Below, piece after piece: positions 1 to 12,559 of a stretch of 64,000 bases of DNA. The position numbers and the translations under genes are program-made. Position 1 is the first letter of the stretch. Every line of letters starts with the position of its first letter. The stretch comes from Triatoma infestans (taxonomy: Eukaryota; Arthropoda; Insecta; Hemiptera; Reduviidae). Where the stretch lies: assembly GCA_011037195.1 (NCBI GenBank), contig JAAEAF010012626.1:124001-188000 (forward strand), given 5' to 3'. A model generated the notes under the pieces. The model had not been told where the DNA came from. It ran no database searches and saw nothing but the letters and a program-made list of their open reading frames with translations.

Positions 1-543
1 GAAGAAAGGTCGTACCTACCTCATATATATATATATATATATATAATAGGTTGGTGGAGAAACTGAAATCTAGAAATCTTTGACGCTTGACGAAACACAA
101 TGGAAGATTATAAACAAATATACATTATTAATATATATATACATATATTCTTAGTTTACCACCTCTACTTTGTCTAATATTTCTGATTGCTCGGTCCCCA
201 CCTTTAAATTGCGCGATTCTTTTACTGCCTCTCTTCGATCTCTCTTCTCATACATGTCGGTGAACATACCGGGGGCTGGATATATATTGCTCCTTCGCTC
301 TTTCTCCCTCTTTCTTTCTGACTATTGGTCAACTATTATTCCCCCCCCCACTATTGTATTACCATAGAAATATTCACGGCTATTATACATCATTATATAT
401 AGAATACAAATAAAAATACATGAATATTACATTATACTTTTACATGTCAAACTTAACGTCAATTTTTATTATCCTTTTTATTGTATTAAAAACAATTATC
501 GAATTACCTTTTTTATTATTTCTGTAAATACTGATAAACAGGA
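1..543. other. AT-rich spacer with (TA)n
   Basis: A (TA)n tract lies at about 22-46. The rest is AT-rich with a C-run near 340-350. The only open frame, near 170-367, has no recognisable protein character, so I call no gene here. Confidence 0.6.
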
Positions 544-870
544 ATTATAGCGATCTGGTCCAATTTGTGACAATGAGTTTTCCTTGGAAATACATGTTTA
601 GTGATCTCCTTAATCTACAAAAGTGTTTTTTGTTGTTTTGTTTTTTTTAGAACGTCAGCATGCTCAAAAATGGAAAATCGCAGATAATTGAAATTTGATA
701 TATCGATTAAATTCTTCCAGAGGACCCACATAAAATTTTAGTCTTAATCGGTCACCTTATTGTATAGATATTTCAGGTTTTCCGATTTTCTAGAAAAATG
801 GATACGACGATTTTCTATCAACTTGGTATACCAACTACACATATAAAGAGCTACCATTTAGTTGAAATAT
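544..870 (+). repeat. Family A fragment
   Basis: Degenerate plus-strand copy of the abundant family A. It follows the same order of landmarks as the full copy at 14262: a GCGATC-like start, GAGTTTTC..GGAAAT, AAAAATGGAAAATCGCAG, then CGATTTTCT..AACTTGGTATACC and the CACATATAAAGAGCTAC segment. Many substitutions indicate an old copy. Confidence 0.65.
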
Positions 871-2065
871 TTGTCCGTTTAAGAGAGCAATATTTACGTA
901 TCTAAATTGTTCATCGATCTATCAATAACTATTTATGCCCCAAAAGAAGGCTGTACTTATCCTGTTAGAAATCCTACTCTAGACTCTCAAGAGAGTCACA
1001 ATGGACATCCAACATCATGTAGAATGTTCTTCCTTTTAACTTGGTTTTATCTCTTTATAGGACTTCCTTCTACTTGCAGGAGGACTGGCTTAATGATCAG
1101 TAACTTTGGTTTTGTCTTGCGCCTTTTGCAGCTTTTTCTTTCTTGCGACTTCTTTTATTTGGAAGTAATGAAAATGTTATGTTTTAGTTTGTAAAACTTA
1201 TTACTTGCTCAGTAAATTGGAATATTTTATTAATTATAAAATTAATGTTTCACCTCATTGGAATCAGATGAAACTGCTACTAAAACTATGTCCGTTTCAT
1301 TTCAAATAACAAGTATACTTTATCTGAGAGGTTCTTATATAACTCATTTCCTTTTCTTTTAATTCTCCTTCTGCTTTTCTATATTAAATCACCTTTATCA
1401 GATTAAAAAAATAAATAAATATAAGCTGATCACAGATTTATTTCATTTGATCTATTTATCACTTCTTCTGTCTCTCCTGGTTTTTAATTACTTAAGTTTA
1501 TTCTATGTTTAATAAATTAATTCTTTACGTACCTTTCATATCTTTCAAAAGAAGTTTTATAATTTAAAAAAAAGACAAAACAGACGTGTTTATTTCTTTA
1601 AAAATCTTCTTTCTTCAAAGGATTAGAAAGACCCAAAAGATAACTTAATCCATTTTTCATAAATAACGATTTTTTTTTATTTATTTATTTACTCTTCATC
1701 TCTTTAGGGTTTATGTTTATTTATAAATCATTACCTTTTTTATTCAACACTACAACATCATTTGATAATCAAATGTCTTATCAAACAGAAATTCATTAGT
1801 ACAGTCTAAGTTGTGATATTGGACTTGAATACTCGGAACACTTAAATGCATAGACATCATCAAAAGTTGAGTATTCTGAGTCAATTTTGTTTTCTGATAG
1901 TTAATGAATTTTAATTTATTAATGGCGAAATGAAATAAACAATTCCTGTCTGAAACACTCAAGGAAGTTAGTTGCCTTCACTGCCACCAGTGATATATAG
2001 GAAGTTCCAAGTTCCCGAGAACCTTTCTGCAATCAGTGGTTTTTAATTCTGAACTTTCATTTTCT
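871..2065. other. AT-rich spacer, nothing recognised
   Basis: I see no repeat family, RNA or credible gene. The short frames at 907-1194 and 1750-1962 lack domain-like composition. Confidence 0.5.
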
Positions 2066-2440
2066 ACCACTGCCAAAGAGGAAGTATTGCGATCGTATCA
2101 AATTTTTGAAATTGAATTTTACGGCGAAAAAAGGGATCTTTTGGGGATTCTGGGAGAATCAGTAGCGTTAGGCTTTCCTCTAATTTATCACTTCAATAAA
2201 ATGTGTGGTATTACCGTCTAAATAATATTAATACAAATTAGAAGAACTGCAGATTTGAAGATAATCGGTTAACTGATAGTGTGACTTTACAAGATAGGTT
2301 TCTAACGTTTTTGGAATATTCCCGAAAGCGCTACAACGATTTTCATTAAGCTTGGAAAACTCACCATACAGATGGAAACATATAAATTTTATTTTAAATT
2401 TTTTTCCGAAAAAATTGATTTTACAGGGTTGATACTACCT
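2066..2440 (+). repeat. Family A fragment
   Basis: Begins with AGAGGAAGTATTGCGATCGT, the family A left-end signature, and later holds CTACAACGATTTTCATTAAG. Plus-strand, diverged, with the middle shortened and no microsatellite left. Confidence 0.7.
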
Positions 2441-3589
2441 TATAATATTAGATCAAATAATAATAAAAAAAATATAGGTGAAAATGGTTAACGGGCAAAA
2501 GCGCTCTTAGACGCCTGTCTGGAATTCATCAGGATAATATCAGCATATTTTATCGTTTTTTTAATTAAATAAGTATCTATTGATATTGCGGAAAAGTAAG
2601 TATAGGTACTCACGATAAATTAAATTTATTTATGCATACATTCACTAGAAACCTTCAAAATAATATATTTTTAAATAAATTAATAGTATGTATAAAAAAT
2701 ATATATATTTAAAATTAATTATATATTCTTTTTTATTTTTTGTTTAAAAAAAAAAAACAAGTCAACAACAATAAATATTTATTTATTTTTATGCGTACAT
2801 ATTTATGTACATATATATCTAAACTGATGATTGTTAAATATAAAAAATTTATAAGTATTCAAACATGAAATACTACGCTCTCTCGACATGGTTACATGGG
2901 TAAGATTTGCCACGTGAATCTTCTTATTTAGGACTGGTTTTTTTATTTGAACTTTTTTATATATTTATATTTCAACTCTCCCCATTTTCATTGTATGATA
3001 TATATATTTTTTTATATTATAAAAGAACTAACAATATATTGTCATTTTTCATGGAGTTATAATATCTCTTTATTTATATATTACAATATAATTTACTCTT
3101 CATCCCAGTTGCATGTTGAAAATACGATGATCTAAGTCTAATTTATAGTATTTAGTGAATATTATAATGATTGTAATAATCAGGCTGTTAAGAGCCCGAG
3201 GCTTATAGCTCCTTCAAAATCATTTTTCGTGTTTAAAAAAAAGATCTATGTGAATGCATTCCTACGACTTTGCTCTAGTGCAATTTACATAATTATATTT
3301 GACAAATATTCATCAAACTTACAGTTTTTATTAAATATTTAGTTGGGTTCAAAAAAATTTGTTTTCTCGGAGAAAAGTTTAAAACAAAAATGACAGGTCT
3401 GTACTATAGTTGTAGTTAGTTGACCAAGTTTAAAGAACCTGGTGGTGTTTGCATAGAGGTAATCACAGAAACTGAACGAAAAACCTTTACAGTGTATTCG
3501 TTATTTCGGCCAACCGATTTTCTTCAGTCTCCGAAAGTTTGGCCGTAACTTTGATTCTTATTTATATGTTTAATTCACATAATGCATAG
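2441..3589. other. AT-rich spacer
   Basis: Very AT-rich with A and T runs. A weak minus-strand family A resemblance appears near 3480-3600 (CCAACCGATTTTCTTC), but it is too diverged to delimit. No gene seen. Confidence 0.45.
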
Positions 3590-3990
3590 AAATAGCACTT
3601 CAGGGAAAAACATAATATAATATATATATGGGATATAATAATAAAGTAGGGAAGAGAATAGCTAAGTCTACGTATGTCAGTTGAATTTACTAAGTTTGAA
3701 GAAAATCGTTTGAAACTATTACTTTCGAGAGTATCATTATAAAATTTAGTAATTCATACTGGTGAAGAAGTGTTTCTGGTTCACGGATTTTGACGAAGAC
3801 CTTAATGCTGACATACACACATTCACAATGCATATACACACAAACCAATTTTTAAAGAAACCATTTTTTTTTTTTATTCAGGGGTCCTCAAACCGTGAAT
3901 TTCCGGTGAAAACTTAATTTCAAATGTTTGACAGGTTGTAATAATTACTTCCTCTCTTATAGTAGTAAGAGATAGAAGGAGAAAATGTTT
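3590..3990 (-). repeat. Family A copy, minus strand
   Basis: Reads in reverse through family A landmarks. The left end near 3955-3985 carries an imperfect palindrome of CTCTTATAGTAGTAAGAG type, next to TTTCCGGTGAAAACTTAATT. A decayed CA-rich stretch at 3808-3845 sits where other copies carry a microsatellite. Confidence 0.75.
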
Positions 3991-4614
3991 AATTAAACGA
4001 CTACGACCTTTTTTAAATATATTATACACGAAGTTTGTTTATGAATAAAAGCTATTTAATTAAAATTAAACTGGTCGGCCGACATCCTGCTAATTTTTTG
4101 TGTAGTAGACAGAAGCTGATGGTAAATAATCTTTGCTGTTTTAATGTTTTACCATAAAAATTAAGACCTTCGATTCGTGGAATCTATCCTAATTACTACA
4201 ATTACAATGGCAATTCATCGCCCTAAGTGGAGGTATATTATTATTAAATTAATCTGAATGATTATTAAAAGTAATAAAAATTGAATTACACTACACATGA
4301 CTTTCTCTTACTTCTTTCAATGCAATTATATATGAAATGATCAATTTTCTTTTATTAATCTTGGCAAGTAGAGAAGTGATAATTATATTCTTAGTTGAGC
4401 GATCTATTGGGCGCTCAACAAACAATGAAACAACTGCATATAACATTTCAAATTAACGCCACAAATTCCGCACAACTATCCAAAATATTTTTTTGGGGGA
4501 AAAATGTTTCAAATAAAAGTAACTTATCAAAACAGTATTTCTGATGGAAATTCCTTCATTTTCTACAGTATGAGTAGGTTCATTCTTTACAAATCATATT
4601 TTTAGTAAATTGCT
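3991..4614. other. Spacer with a short family A piece
   Basis: A minus-strand family A scrap lies at about 4440-4560 (ACGCCACAAATTCCGCAC, then AAAATGTTTCAAATAAAAGT, shared with 37560 and 17400). The remainder is AT-rich without recognisable features. Confidence 0.5.
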
Positions 4615-4870
4615 GCTGTATCAGGAATATTTTCCCCAGATAGTTTGCTTCATTTTGTGTGGTCATCGACCGGTTTCGAACGATCACCCATCGTCAGGAT
4701 GTCTTGATAAAAGAGTGTGATAACACAGGCTGGCACAGAGCAAAATCAGTTTACGAGTATAACAAGCTTTGTTGCCCATGTGGCTCCACACAAGTCTGTT
4801 CGGTATACAAGTACAACCCCTACTACCTTTTCTTTATGGCCAGCCCAATTAAACATGGGCATCATTGCAG
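4615..4870 (+). repeat. Family B repeat with ribozyme-like motif on minus strand
   Basis: Homologous to 58070-58215: both run through GTGGTCAT(C/A)GACCG..CATC(G/A)TCAGGATGT and then GTGTGATAACA(C/T)AG. On the minus strand 4661-4703 reads CCTGACGAT, a small hairpin, GAAACCGGTC and GATGACC. The arms CATC and GATG flanking this core are complementary. The identity of the element is unknown to me. Two overlapping short frames here are not credible genes. Confidence 0.6.
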
Positions 4871-5689
4871 TTTTAAAGAAAACTTGTTTAAATTGTAATA
4901 ATTAGGGTAAAAGAAATTAGAATGTGTTTCACTGCAGATTTTTGTTTTATATATTATTATTGTGCAGTTGTTTCAAATCTACCTTGTGTTGTATTTGGAG
5001 ATAGAAAGAAAATACAATGCTTCTAAATTATATAACTGAAATTTTCAATCACTTATAGTAATCTAGTCTGGGTGATGTTTGGTCTTATAGCAAGCAGAAA
5101 AACGCTGCAGCTCACTGTTTATTTAAGCAGGTATTATATTAGCGTAATATATACAAGAATATAATCAAATTATTTTTGTTATATATTTATACATACATAT
5201 ATAAATATTATTAAGGATTAGAGCAGTTAGGCCCCTCCCAGATGCTCATTATTATGCCAGTCATGTATTAATTACTTATACAGGGTGTTATAAAAACATA
5301 AACTGTATATATGCTACGGTCCTTTATATATATCAACATGTTTAAGCTTACCTTCTTCGTCGCTTTTTTTTTTAACCTCTGCCTTCTTGTACATAATTCT
5401 TCATCCTCCCCCGGTTAGGTTATTATACTATATTACAGGTAGGTTATCTTGATCTAACTTACTATGGAATTAAAAGAAGTTTATTCATTGTAAGGAATAT
5501 TTTATAGACAGTATAACTATATAGTTTTCATTTAATATTTCTTTTGAGGAGGGGGTCTCTTTATTTAAGATTACCGTGGATAAGACAGGACATACGAAGT
5601 CATTGTTTTGGAGATTATCATTACGATGATAATTTTTTAGACGCTATAGTTTTTTGCTAAGATTTTTTTGCTAATTTTATGATTTTTTT
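4871..5689. other. AT-rich spacer
   Basis: No gene, RNA or repeat family recognised. It has AT microsatellite-like stretches near 5150-5210. The word CAGGGTGTTATAAAAA at 5281 resembles some mariner-type ends, but no partner end was found. Confidence 0.45.
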
Positions 5690-6157
5690 CTTTTATAGCT
5701 TCTAACTTCATGTTCCTTTTATAGCTTCTAACTTCATGTTTCTTTTATAGCTTCTAACTTCATGTTTCTTTTATAGCTTCTAACTTCATGTTTCTTTTAT
5801 AGCTTCTAACTTCATGTTTCTTTTATAGCTTCTAACTTCATGTTTCTTTTATAGCTTCTAACTTCATGTTTCTTGTATAGCTTCTAACTTCATGTTTCTT
5901 TTATAGCTTCTAACTTCATGTTTCTTTTATAGCTTCTAACTTCATGTTTCTTTTATAGCTTCTAACTTCATGTTTCTTTTATAGCTTCTAACTTCATGTT
6001 TCTTTTATAGCTTCTAACTTCATGTTTCTTTTATAGCTTCTAACTTCATGTTTCTTGTATAGCTTCTAACTTCATGTTTCTTTTATAGCTTCTAACTTCA
6101 TGTTTCTTTTATAGCTTCTAACTTCATGTTTCTTTTATAGCTTCTAACTTCATGTTT
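5690..6157 (+). repeat. Minisatellite, 26-bp unit x 18
   Basis: A tandem array of CTTTTATAGCTTCTAACTTC-ATGTTT, 26 bp long, repeated 18 times (468 bp) with very few variants. Two units carry TCTTGTATAG instead of TCTTTTATAG; they start near 5871 and 6053, exactly 182 bp (seven units) apart. That suggests a seven-unit block was itself duplicated. The first unit has a T-to-C change. The array decays into AT-rich sequence after 6157. Confidence 0.95.
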
Positions 6158-6360
6158 CTTTTATAACTTGTAACAATTTATAGCTTTGTGCTACTCGTCG
6201 TAATCATGAGTTGTACTTTATTCTCTCAAACGCCTATTCATTTTGACTTCTTTCAGGATTGTTTCTGATAATCATATACCAATATTTGCCATTAAAATAG
6301 TCCTCGTTATTAATTTTGAGTTCGTAAACTTCCGACCGATTCATATAGACTTTCTAATTC

Positions 6361-6612
6361 AGGTCGGTTGCCTGCTATTGCACGCATCTATATAATCCAA
6401 GCAGTCTATATAATCCTCCAGAACGAGGAGGTTCTGGGTTCGAGTCCAGTGCTACCTTACATTTTCCCTTCCTAGAATTATCTACAGCTCACTGTCTGCC
6501 CGGTATCGTTCAATATTGACTGTAACAGAGAACACTGGAGGAGGCTGGCAGTGCACCGAAAAGGCCCCTGGCGCCAATGATCATAAATATTGACGCACCT
6601 ACAATTAAAAAA
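6361..6612 (+). repeat. tRNA-derived SINE, 5' part disrupted
   Basis: Contains a clean RNA polymerase III B-box, GGTTCGAGTCC, at about 6437-6447, followed by the body shared with 23277-23525 and 37085-37316: CCAGTGCTACC, CTACAGCTCACTGTC, AGAACACTGGAGGAGGC, GGCAGTGCACCGA and the tail TTGACGCACCT..ATTAAAAAAAA. The tRNA-like 5' third with the A-box is scrambled in this copy. Confidence 0.85.
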
Positions 6613-6825
6613 AATACAAAAGAAAGTTTTATTCGAAACATTTTTCTGGAATAATAGATAATAGCTTTTAGTTGAAGGTTTCTAATGAAAGTATTTATTT
6701 GAAGATTCGCTTCAAACCTTATTTTATATTAGATATGTAAATGTATAAAGAAAAATAAATGTTCCGTTATTTAATTTATGTACTTTATAATGATGATTGA
6801 TGAAAAGTGTCAAACAATGAATCTT

Positions 6826-6900
6826 CTTTGGCCCCAGGCAACTAATTTTTTAGCATGTTTAATTAACAACGGCCAAACATAAATATTGTTTCAATTCTTA
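6826..6900 (+). repeat. Family C fragment
   Basis: CTTTGGCCCCAG..AACTAAT, GCATGTTTAATTA and ACAACGGCCAAACATAAA match the inverted-repeat arm at 52690-52760 read on the minus strand. It is a short solo piece lacking the stem-loop motif. Confidence 0.65.
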
Positions 6901-6949
6901 AAGAAAATAGTTTGTAGTTGTTATCCAAATAATTCCGAAAAACTCGGAA

Positions 6950-7250
6950 AATTGTAAAGTTTCACTTCTGGCTAGCCTATTTAGTTACAGCTTCTCTAGA
7001 ATTCTCCAGAAATCAGCTTTACTGGATAAACGTTTCAAATAAAAGTGATGGGCACTTATGTGTGAATCATGGTAGCCATTTTTGGAAACAAGTAATAAGG
7101 AATATCTATCTATGAAGTCCCATAGGAATATAGAAGTATTTTGACCAACCCCTTTGTATCAAATGCGATTATAGTTCAGTTCCGTTAACGGAAGTTCAAG
7201 TATGTATGACCTTGTAATTTTTCGTTTTTGAGATATTTTATTTTCTCTCA

Positions 7251-7294
<44 letters not shown>

Positions 7295-7460
7295 CACACA
7301 CACACGCGCGCGCACTTACAGAGAGAGAAACAGCGAGAGGAGGCCTATTCGCTAAAAACATATTTTTCAGCTCAGCGAACCTTTAAAAATATATATTTTC
7401 AATGAAAACCATATTTCGATGATCGCTAAATTTCTTCTTTCTAATGTAAGTTAAAAGTTA
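6950..7460 (-). repeat. Family A copy with CA/CT microsatellite
   Basis: Minus-strand copy with TTTCAAATAAAAGTGATGGG near 7035, TTTTTCGTTTTTGAGATATT near 7220 and GCTAAAAACATATTTTTCAG at about 7353. The microsatellite (CT)n(CA)n at 7239-7314 lies between the two latter landmarks, the usual family A microsatellite position. The left-end arm near 7430-7455 is diverged. Confidence 0.8.
7239..7314. repeat. (CT)n(CA)n microsatellite
   Basis: CTCTCTCT followed by CACACACA with a few CACG interruptions, embedded in the family A copy around it. Confidence 0.95.
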
Positions 7461-8140
7461 CTAGTAAATTAGTAATAATAATAAAAAAAGATACACCCAA
7501 TCATATGTTAAACTAACATAAATAAAATTTGAAATAAAAAAAATCGATAATAATTAAAGAATTAATACAGGAAATTATGAGATAGAGATCAAAAAGTTAC
7601 TTACCCACTAAAACTATTATAACCATTAATTAAAGGAGGTGTGGTGGTGGTAGTAAGTAGTTGGTGGCGGTGGTGGGGGGAGCGTTTTATTAGTTTAGCT
7701 CTCGCCCATATAGTATATACATAAAGTTGTTTGTCGGAGAAGTTTGGCGGCTTAAATTGTTCACTGGAGAGTTAGCGAGAAAGTTCACTTCATTGCACAT
7801 ATACATATATTACTTTCAAGGTCATGGACCAATTTTCACTTTTCCAAACAAAGTTTTTTTGTTTGTTTTTTTCTTTTTTTTTTTTGTATTCTTATTTTTA
7901 TTAAGAAAGTAATATTAATATTTTTTTAAATCGACTAATTTATTCTTAATATTTGAAAATAATAACTTTTGAGTTTGTACATACGTTTAATTTCTTTATC
8001 TCTTTATTAATATAAGCATCCATTAAGGGGTGGCCATATTTTTTAAAAATATTTTATCCACTTCAAATATCTCTGTTCAATCCATGGATCCATATGTACA
8101 TATATCTCGCTATATAACCCCCAAACTTCTATAATACTTA
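7461..8140. other. AT-rich spacer with GGT-rich patch
   Basis: A G-rich stretch of GGTGGTGG type at about 7637-7682, then T runs near 7857-7885. No gene supported. Confidence 0.5.
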
Positions 8141-8480
8141 TTATTTGTCGATGTGTGTTTGTGTGTGTGTGTGTGTGTGTGCGTGTGCGGAGCGTGTTTC
8201 AATTTTACTCTTAGTGAACAGTGAGTGGTGTACTCCCGACCGACCGGCAATAGAGCGGCCATTTTGAATTTTTCACGCAGGGTTGTATATGTCTGGACGG
8301 TGTGGTATATAGTGTGGCAGCCGCCCTTTTTGCTACTCTCGCCGCTCCTCTGGAGTGTATGTATTGATTGTCGAATCCCTGTATGTTGTTGGGTTGGGTA
8401 AGGTGTAGAAGACTGCCTGGTTAGAGCCCTAGCTGCTGTGCAGAGGAAGGTGATTGCTAGTACATAATTCGCCAACTTCA
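8141..8480. promoter_or_regulatory. GC-richer island, possible regulatory DNA
   Basis: After a (GT)n tract at 8156-8188, sequence 8200-8470 is clearly less AT-rich than its surroundings, has several CpG-containing words and shows no repeat match in the window. On the minus strand, CAAAATGGCCGC at 8255-8266 is a YY1-like word around an ATG at 8262 that opens a 50-codon frame ending at 8110. The last part of that frame is microsatellite-encoded His/Thr. A longer minus frame to 8481 begins with TTG, not ATG, although its start looks signal-peptide-like. Promoter or exon status is inference only. Confidence 0.3.
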
Positions 8481-10789
8481 AGCGGATTTTTCACTCTTTT
8501 GATATCCGCTCTGCATCTTTTAACATATTAAAATTTGCTGCTTCGATTGGAAATTTGTTATAATTTTTTGTGGTCATCTTATTACATTGGGCTATCGTCT
8601 TACAAATCTTCCATTTATTAGGGAAGTAACAAAGTACATACATACATAAATGGCCCCAAATGTGGACTCCCAATAATGTATCTACTTTTCGAAACGCCTT
8701 TAATACAATGTAATTCCGTATTGACAGTTGGAGAATTCATAAAACTGGTATAAATTTATTTTTACGTGTTAATTACTAGTGAAAATGATATATAGTGCAA
8801 ATTACTTGAAATGTTTGATCTTACGTAATAAACAGCATTTTCATAGTTCCTACAGCCTAGACATTCCATTTACTCGTAAAGTCTCTTTACTTCCCTCCTC
8901 TCCAAGATTTTCCCTAATACTTTGCCTTCCTATCAATCTTTTCAGTCTTCGTCACTTCCTGGGTCCATGCGAGTTTAAGTTTGGGCTTTTTTCTTAATAC
9001 ACCAGCATTCTCCACTTCATTTCCTTTATTCACCATTCTGTTGAGCTTTGTTGTATCAAGGATTATAGTTTCACATTTTGCTATTCCAAATAATGCATCC
9101 GCACAAATAAGTAGACTTTTGGAGATGCTGCCTACGGATAGCTCTATATTTATATATTCAATATATTTATATTAAAATATAATTTTGTCTTGCGGAAGAT
9201 GTTAATTTTATCCATACATTTTAGAACAAAGCCTGAATTTACCTTTAAGATCCTTTATTTTTTTTTTTTTCAATAATTTAGTTGCTACTGTACAATAAAT
9301 ACATAAGTAGAAATGATGAATGTTTACATGTCATGGATTATATGTCAAGAAAATGGCATCGGAGTAATTTAAAAGATCTCGAGTTCACTTCGACGCTTCA
9401 GACGTCGTGTAAGTTTGGATTTGTAAGTTGTTGTACCAAAGAATAATGAGAACTTCTTCGTGAAAAACCCACATAGTTTAAAATTCGTTTCATTTAGCCT
9501 TTGGGAAATAAAAGTCGGAGAAGTCTCTATATCTTTAGGCGGTTTTCTGAGTCCCATTGTATACTGTTTTCCAAATTCCTATCATCCTTTTTATTACCGC
9601 TTTGGGAGCCATGTTTAGTTATAAAATTTATCTTGCTAGCAACTATCTGAGGATTTTTCTTAGAGATATAATCTAAATACCAATTATTTTATTTAAGAAT
9701 GACAGTTGTTATTTTTGGATCGTGAGTTGATTGAGACTAAACTATAAAATACAGTTTTTCTATATCATAATAGTTTTCTTGTTAATAGATTTTAAATATC
9801 CTATCCATTAAATAGGTTTAGACTATTAATTAATATTTGAATAATTATTCATGCACTTTTTCATTTTTTTTGTTTTTGTTTAAATAATTAAAATAGTGAT
9901 GTTATTTAGTTCGTACAAATATTGACTGAGATCACGTTGTGATGCGATATCACGTGACTATGGCACATTCATCACTGGAGGTCACGCACTAAGTATAGTC
10001 TGTGGCTTTCCAGTGCTTGTTTTTTTTTTTTATCCCCCACTACTGCAATTTTGTAATAAAAGGCTTTCTTACCATCTTAAGATTTTTGTTGTTGTTTTTT
10101 TATTCATAAATATGTGTGTTCATAATTGTATGCATTCATGGAATATATCCAAATATAGGTTTGTCTAATGTTCGTTGTAACTTAACTTTATCTATGTAGG
10201 TAATGTACTAGTTTTAGAATTTATATGGTGAAATCAATTTATGGTCGCCCCCCCGCCAATATTCTTCAATATTCATGGTTCTTCATGATTTCTATCGGAA
10301 ATATTCTCAGTACAATGATACTATAAATACAAGGTTCTTCCAATAAGTTAATAAAAAAAAAAATTATAAATCAAAGAATATATATATACATATCTCCCTG
10401 TCTTCATTAAAACAGCTGTTTGACTATGTTTCAGTACACATAACCTTATTATTCATTCAAAGATAGGAAATCATCTAGAAATCTCCAATTTGTAGAAACA
10501 ATATCGTATGTAGGAACGTATACGAGTTAAGATTTTTAAGTGGGTTAAACTATGAAATTTTACTTCTTAGTACTTAAGAATACTGTGTTACATATAGCAA
10601 TGCTGAATTACGAATGTGTTATGCATATAGTTGCATTTTTGTTACGAGAAAGAGGAGAGAAGCGTTCTTTAAACATAACAGTGGTGTCAGAAGTGGATGT
10701 AAGTTCTGAAGTTCTGGTGTTCCACTGGGTGATGTATATGATACCCTGCTGTGGGCGGCCTAAAGGATGACTATTGTATTTGTTTCAGA
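8481..10789. other. AT-rich spacer, nothing recognised
   Basis: Long AT-rich stretch with T runs near 9255, 10020 and 10090, and A runs near 10355. Short frames at 8779-9175, 9369-9557 and 10552-10770 have no recognisable domain. No repeat family member identified. Confidence 0.45.
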
Positions 10790-11000
10790 ACAGTGAAGGC
10801 TTTAATGTTCATCAAATGGAGTAGTCGCACTTTACTCGAAGCTAAACGAAATATCAAGTTCGAGACTTCCGTTTTTCAGAAGTATTTTAATCACACTCAC
10901 ACGCTAAAAACCTTCTTTTTTTCCCCAAAACATATTTTCGATGAAAACTCACTTTCGAAAATTTGACAGAATCGCAATAGTTTCTCTAACGTAAGTAAGA
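10790..11000 (-). repeat. Family A fragment, left end
   Basis: Reverse copy with CACACTCACACGCTAAAAAC (the microsatellite site, nearly lost), then TTCGATGAAAACTCACTTTC, ATTTGACAGAATCGCAATAG and a decayed palindromic end near 10980-11000. Confidence 0.75.
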
Positions 11001-11984
11001 GAATATAAAAAAATGATGTAAATATTTTATAAAAAGAATTAATATGTAATAAAAAGATGTTTTTAATAGATTTAAATTAATTAAGTTAGGAAAGAAAGGT
11101 ATCTCTGTGCTGTTAATAGATAAACATCTTATCTGATACTAGTAGTAGTGGGACAATGTTATACGACGGGTAAGTTGTGTGATATATATATATGTATTAT
11201 TTGGTACGTGGGTGTGTGTGTGTGTATGTATTTCTTGTGCAATAAAATACTACCATTCCTCTCTAGCCTGCAAGGACACATACTTTACCTATTCATTAAG
11301 ACTTTAAATTATTTATCTTGAATTACACTTCACTATTTCATGTAGATAATTATTTTCTTTTATATTAATATATTTATTACTAACTTATGTGCATGGAAAA
11401 AAAATAATATAAAATAAATAAAGAACGATTAAGACATATTTTAACTCTAATTTATGAATGTCATTGAAATACAGCTGGTCGTATGATACTATTTTAATCA
11501 GGTGTTTAAACTAATCAGCTATTTTCATAATAAATTATTACTATTTAGTAATTTATTTTATATCTATTATTTATCAACTGTAGGTGCTAATGTTTACACT
11601 AAGTGAATCAATTTATTTATTATTAATTATATGATAATTTATTAATCTGTCAAATCTGTTATAAACCAATTCATCTCGCTATAATTAAAACAACACTTCG
11701 CTCTATTTAAAGCACAAAAAGTTAACATACTATAAATATTGTTCATATTAATACAACAAATTAAAATCCAAAGCCAAGAGCGGAAATCGAACCCATTACT
11801 GCAGTACATAGCTTGGGGATTCACGCAAATTCAAGTATAAATATTATTATCAAATTGATTTTATAAATCATAAATTTTTAGAAATTGAACAGGAAAGCAA
11901 TTGGTACATTTAGCTATTTGGATCTAGCGTACTAAACTACAGCTTCAGATCATAATTAATTTAATTCCTCCCACTTACACCCAG
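11001..11984. other. AT-rich spacer
   Basis: Contains (TA)n near 11182 and a short (GT)n near 11212-11230. No gene or repeat family recognised. Confidence 0.5.
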
Positions 11985-12105
11985 TAAGCTCCCACGCGGA
12001 GATCCCGGGTCGAATCCAGCAGTGCTGCCCTTAGATTTTTCTCTTTTCTCGTCTGGAGATACTAGAGAACAATGCTCGAAGGCACAATAGATCTTTCAGA
12101 TTCGC
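11985..12105 (+). repeat. SINE fragment
   Basis: AGCTCCCACGCGGAGATCCC, then a near B-box GGGTCGAATCC and GCCCTTAGATTTTT match the tRNA-like core and start of the body of the SINE at 23277-23525. The body downstream is lost. Confidence 0.65.
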
Positions 12106-12559
12106 CCCTAAAAGAATCTACACTCTACAAAACTATTTTATATTCTGTTTAAACACAGACTACCACTTTGAACTGCTAACAGCCAGGGGTGCTTAAGATC
12201 TTTCTAACGAGTTTTTGTGCTGCATCTAATAACCCCTATTTAACGTACCAATAATCATGGATATTTTAATGACAGATATACTGTAAGAAATTAGCCCCTA
12301 GCTTTAAATGCTATAAACTTACTATTAACAATTAAATATTATTTAAACGCTCTGATCAGTTCATATTTTTATAGAATAAGTGCCCAAAAAATGTTTATTG
12401 AGAAATGATTGTTTTTTTTCTGCCAAAATAAATAGAATAAATTAGTAGTTTCAGTAAATTAATTTACTTTTTAGTAAGTTAAAAATATGTTATTTCATTT
12501 AAAAAAATAAAGACAATATATTCTATTCTAGTAAGTTAATAGTTTATAGCGAAAACATT

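Noticed and set aside
5281..5300. CAGGGTGTTATAAAAA as a mariner-type end
   Set aside because: No partner terminal repeat, TA duplication pair or transposase was found around it.
5690..6157. CRISPR-like array
   Set aside because: Units are contiguous with no unique spacers; the context is eukaryotic, so it is a minisatellite.
6430..6450. Functional tRNA gene
   Set aside because: The B-box is present, but the sequence does not fold into a tRNA and is followed by the SINE body.
8110..8481. 123-codon minus frame with a signal-peptide-like start
   Set aside because: It begins with TTG, not ATG, a TGA lies shortly upstream in frame, and the C-terminal part is microsatellite-encoded His/Thr.
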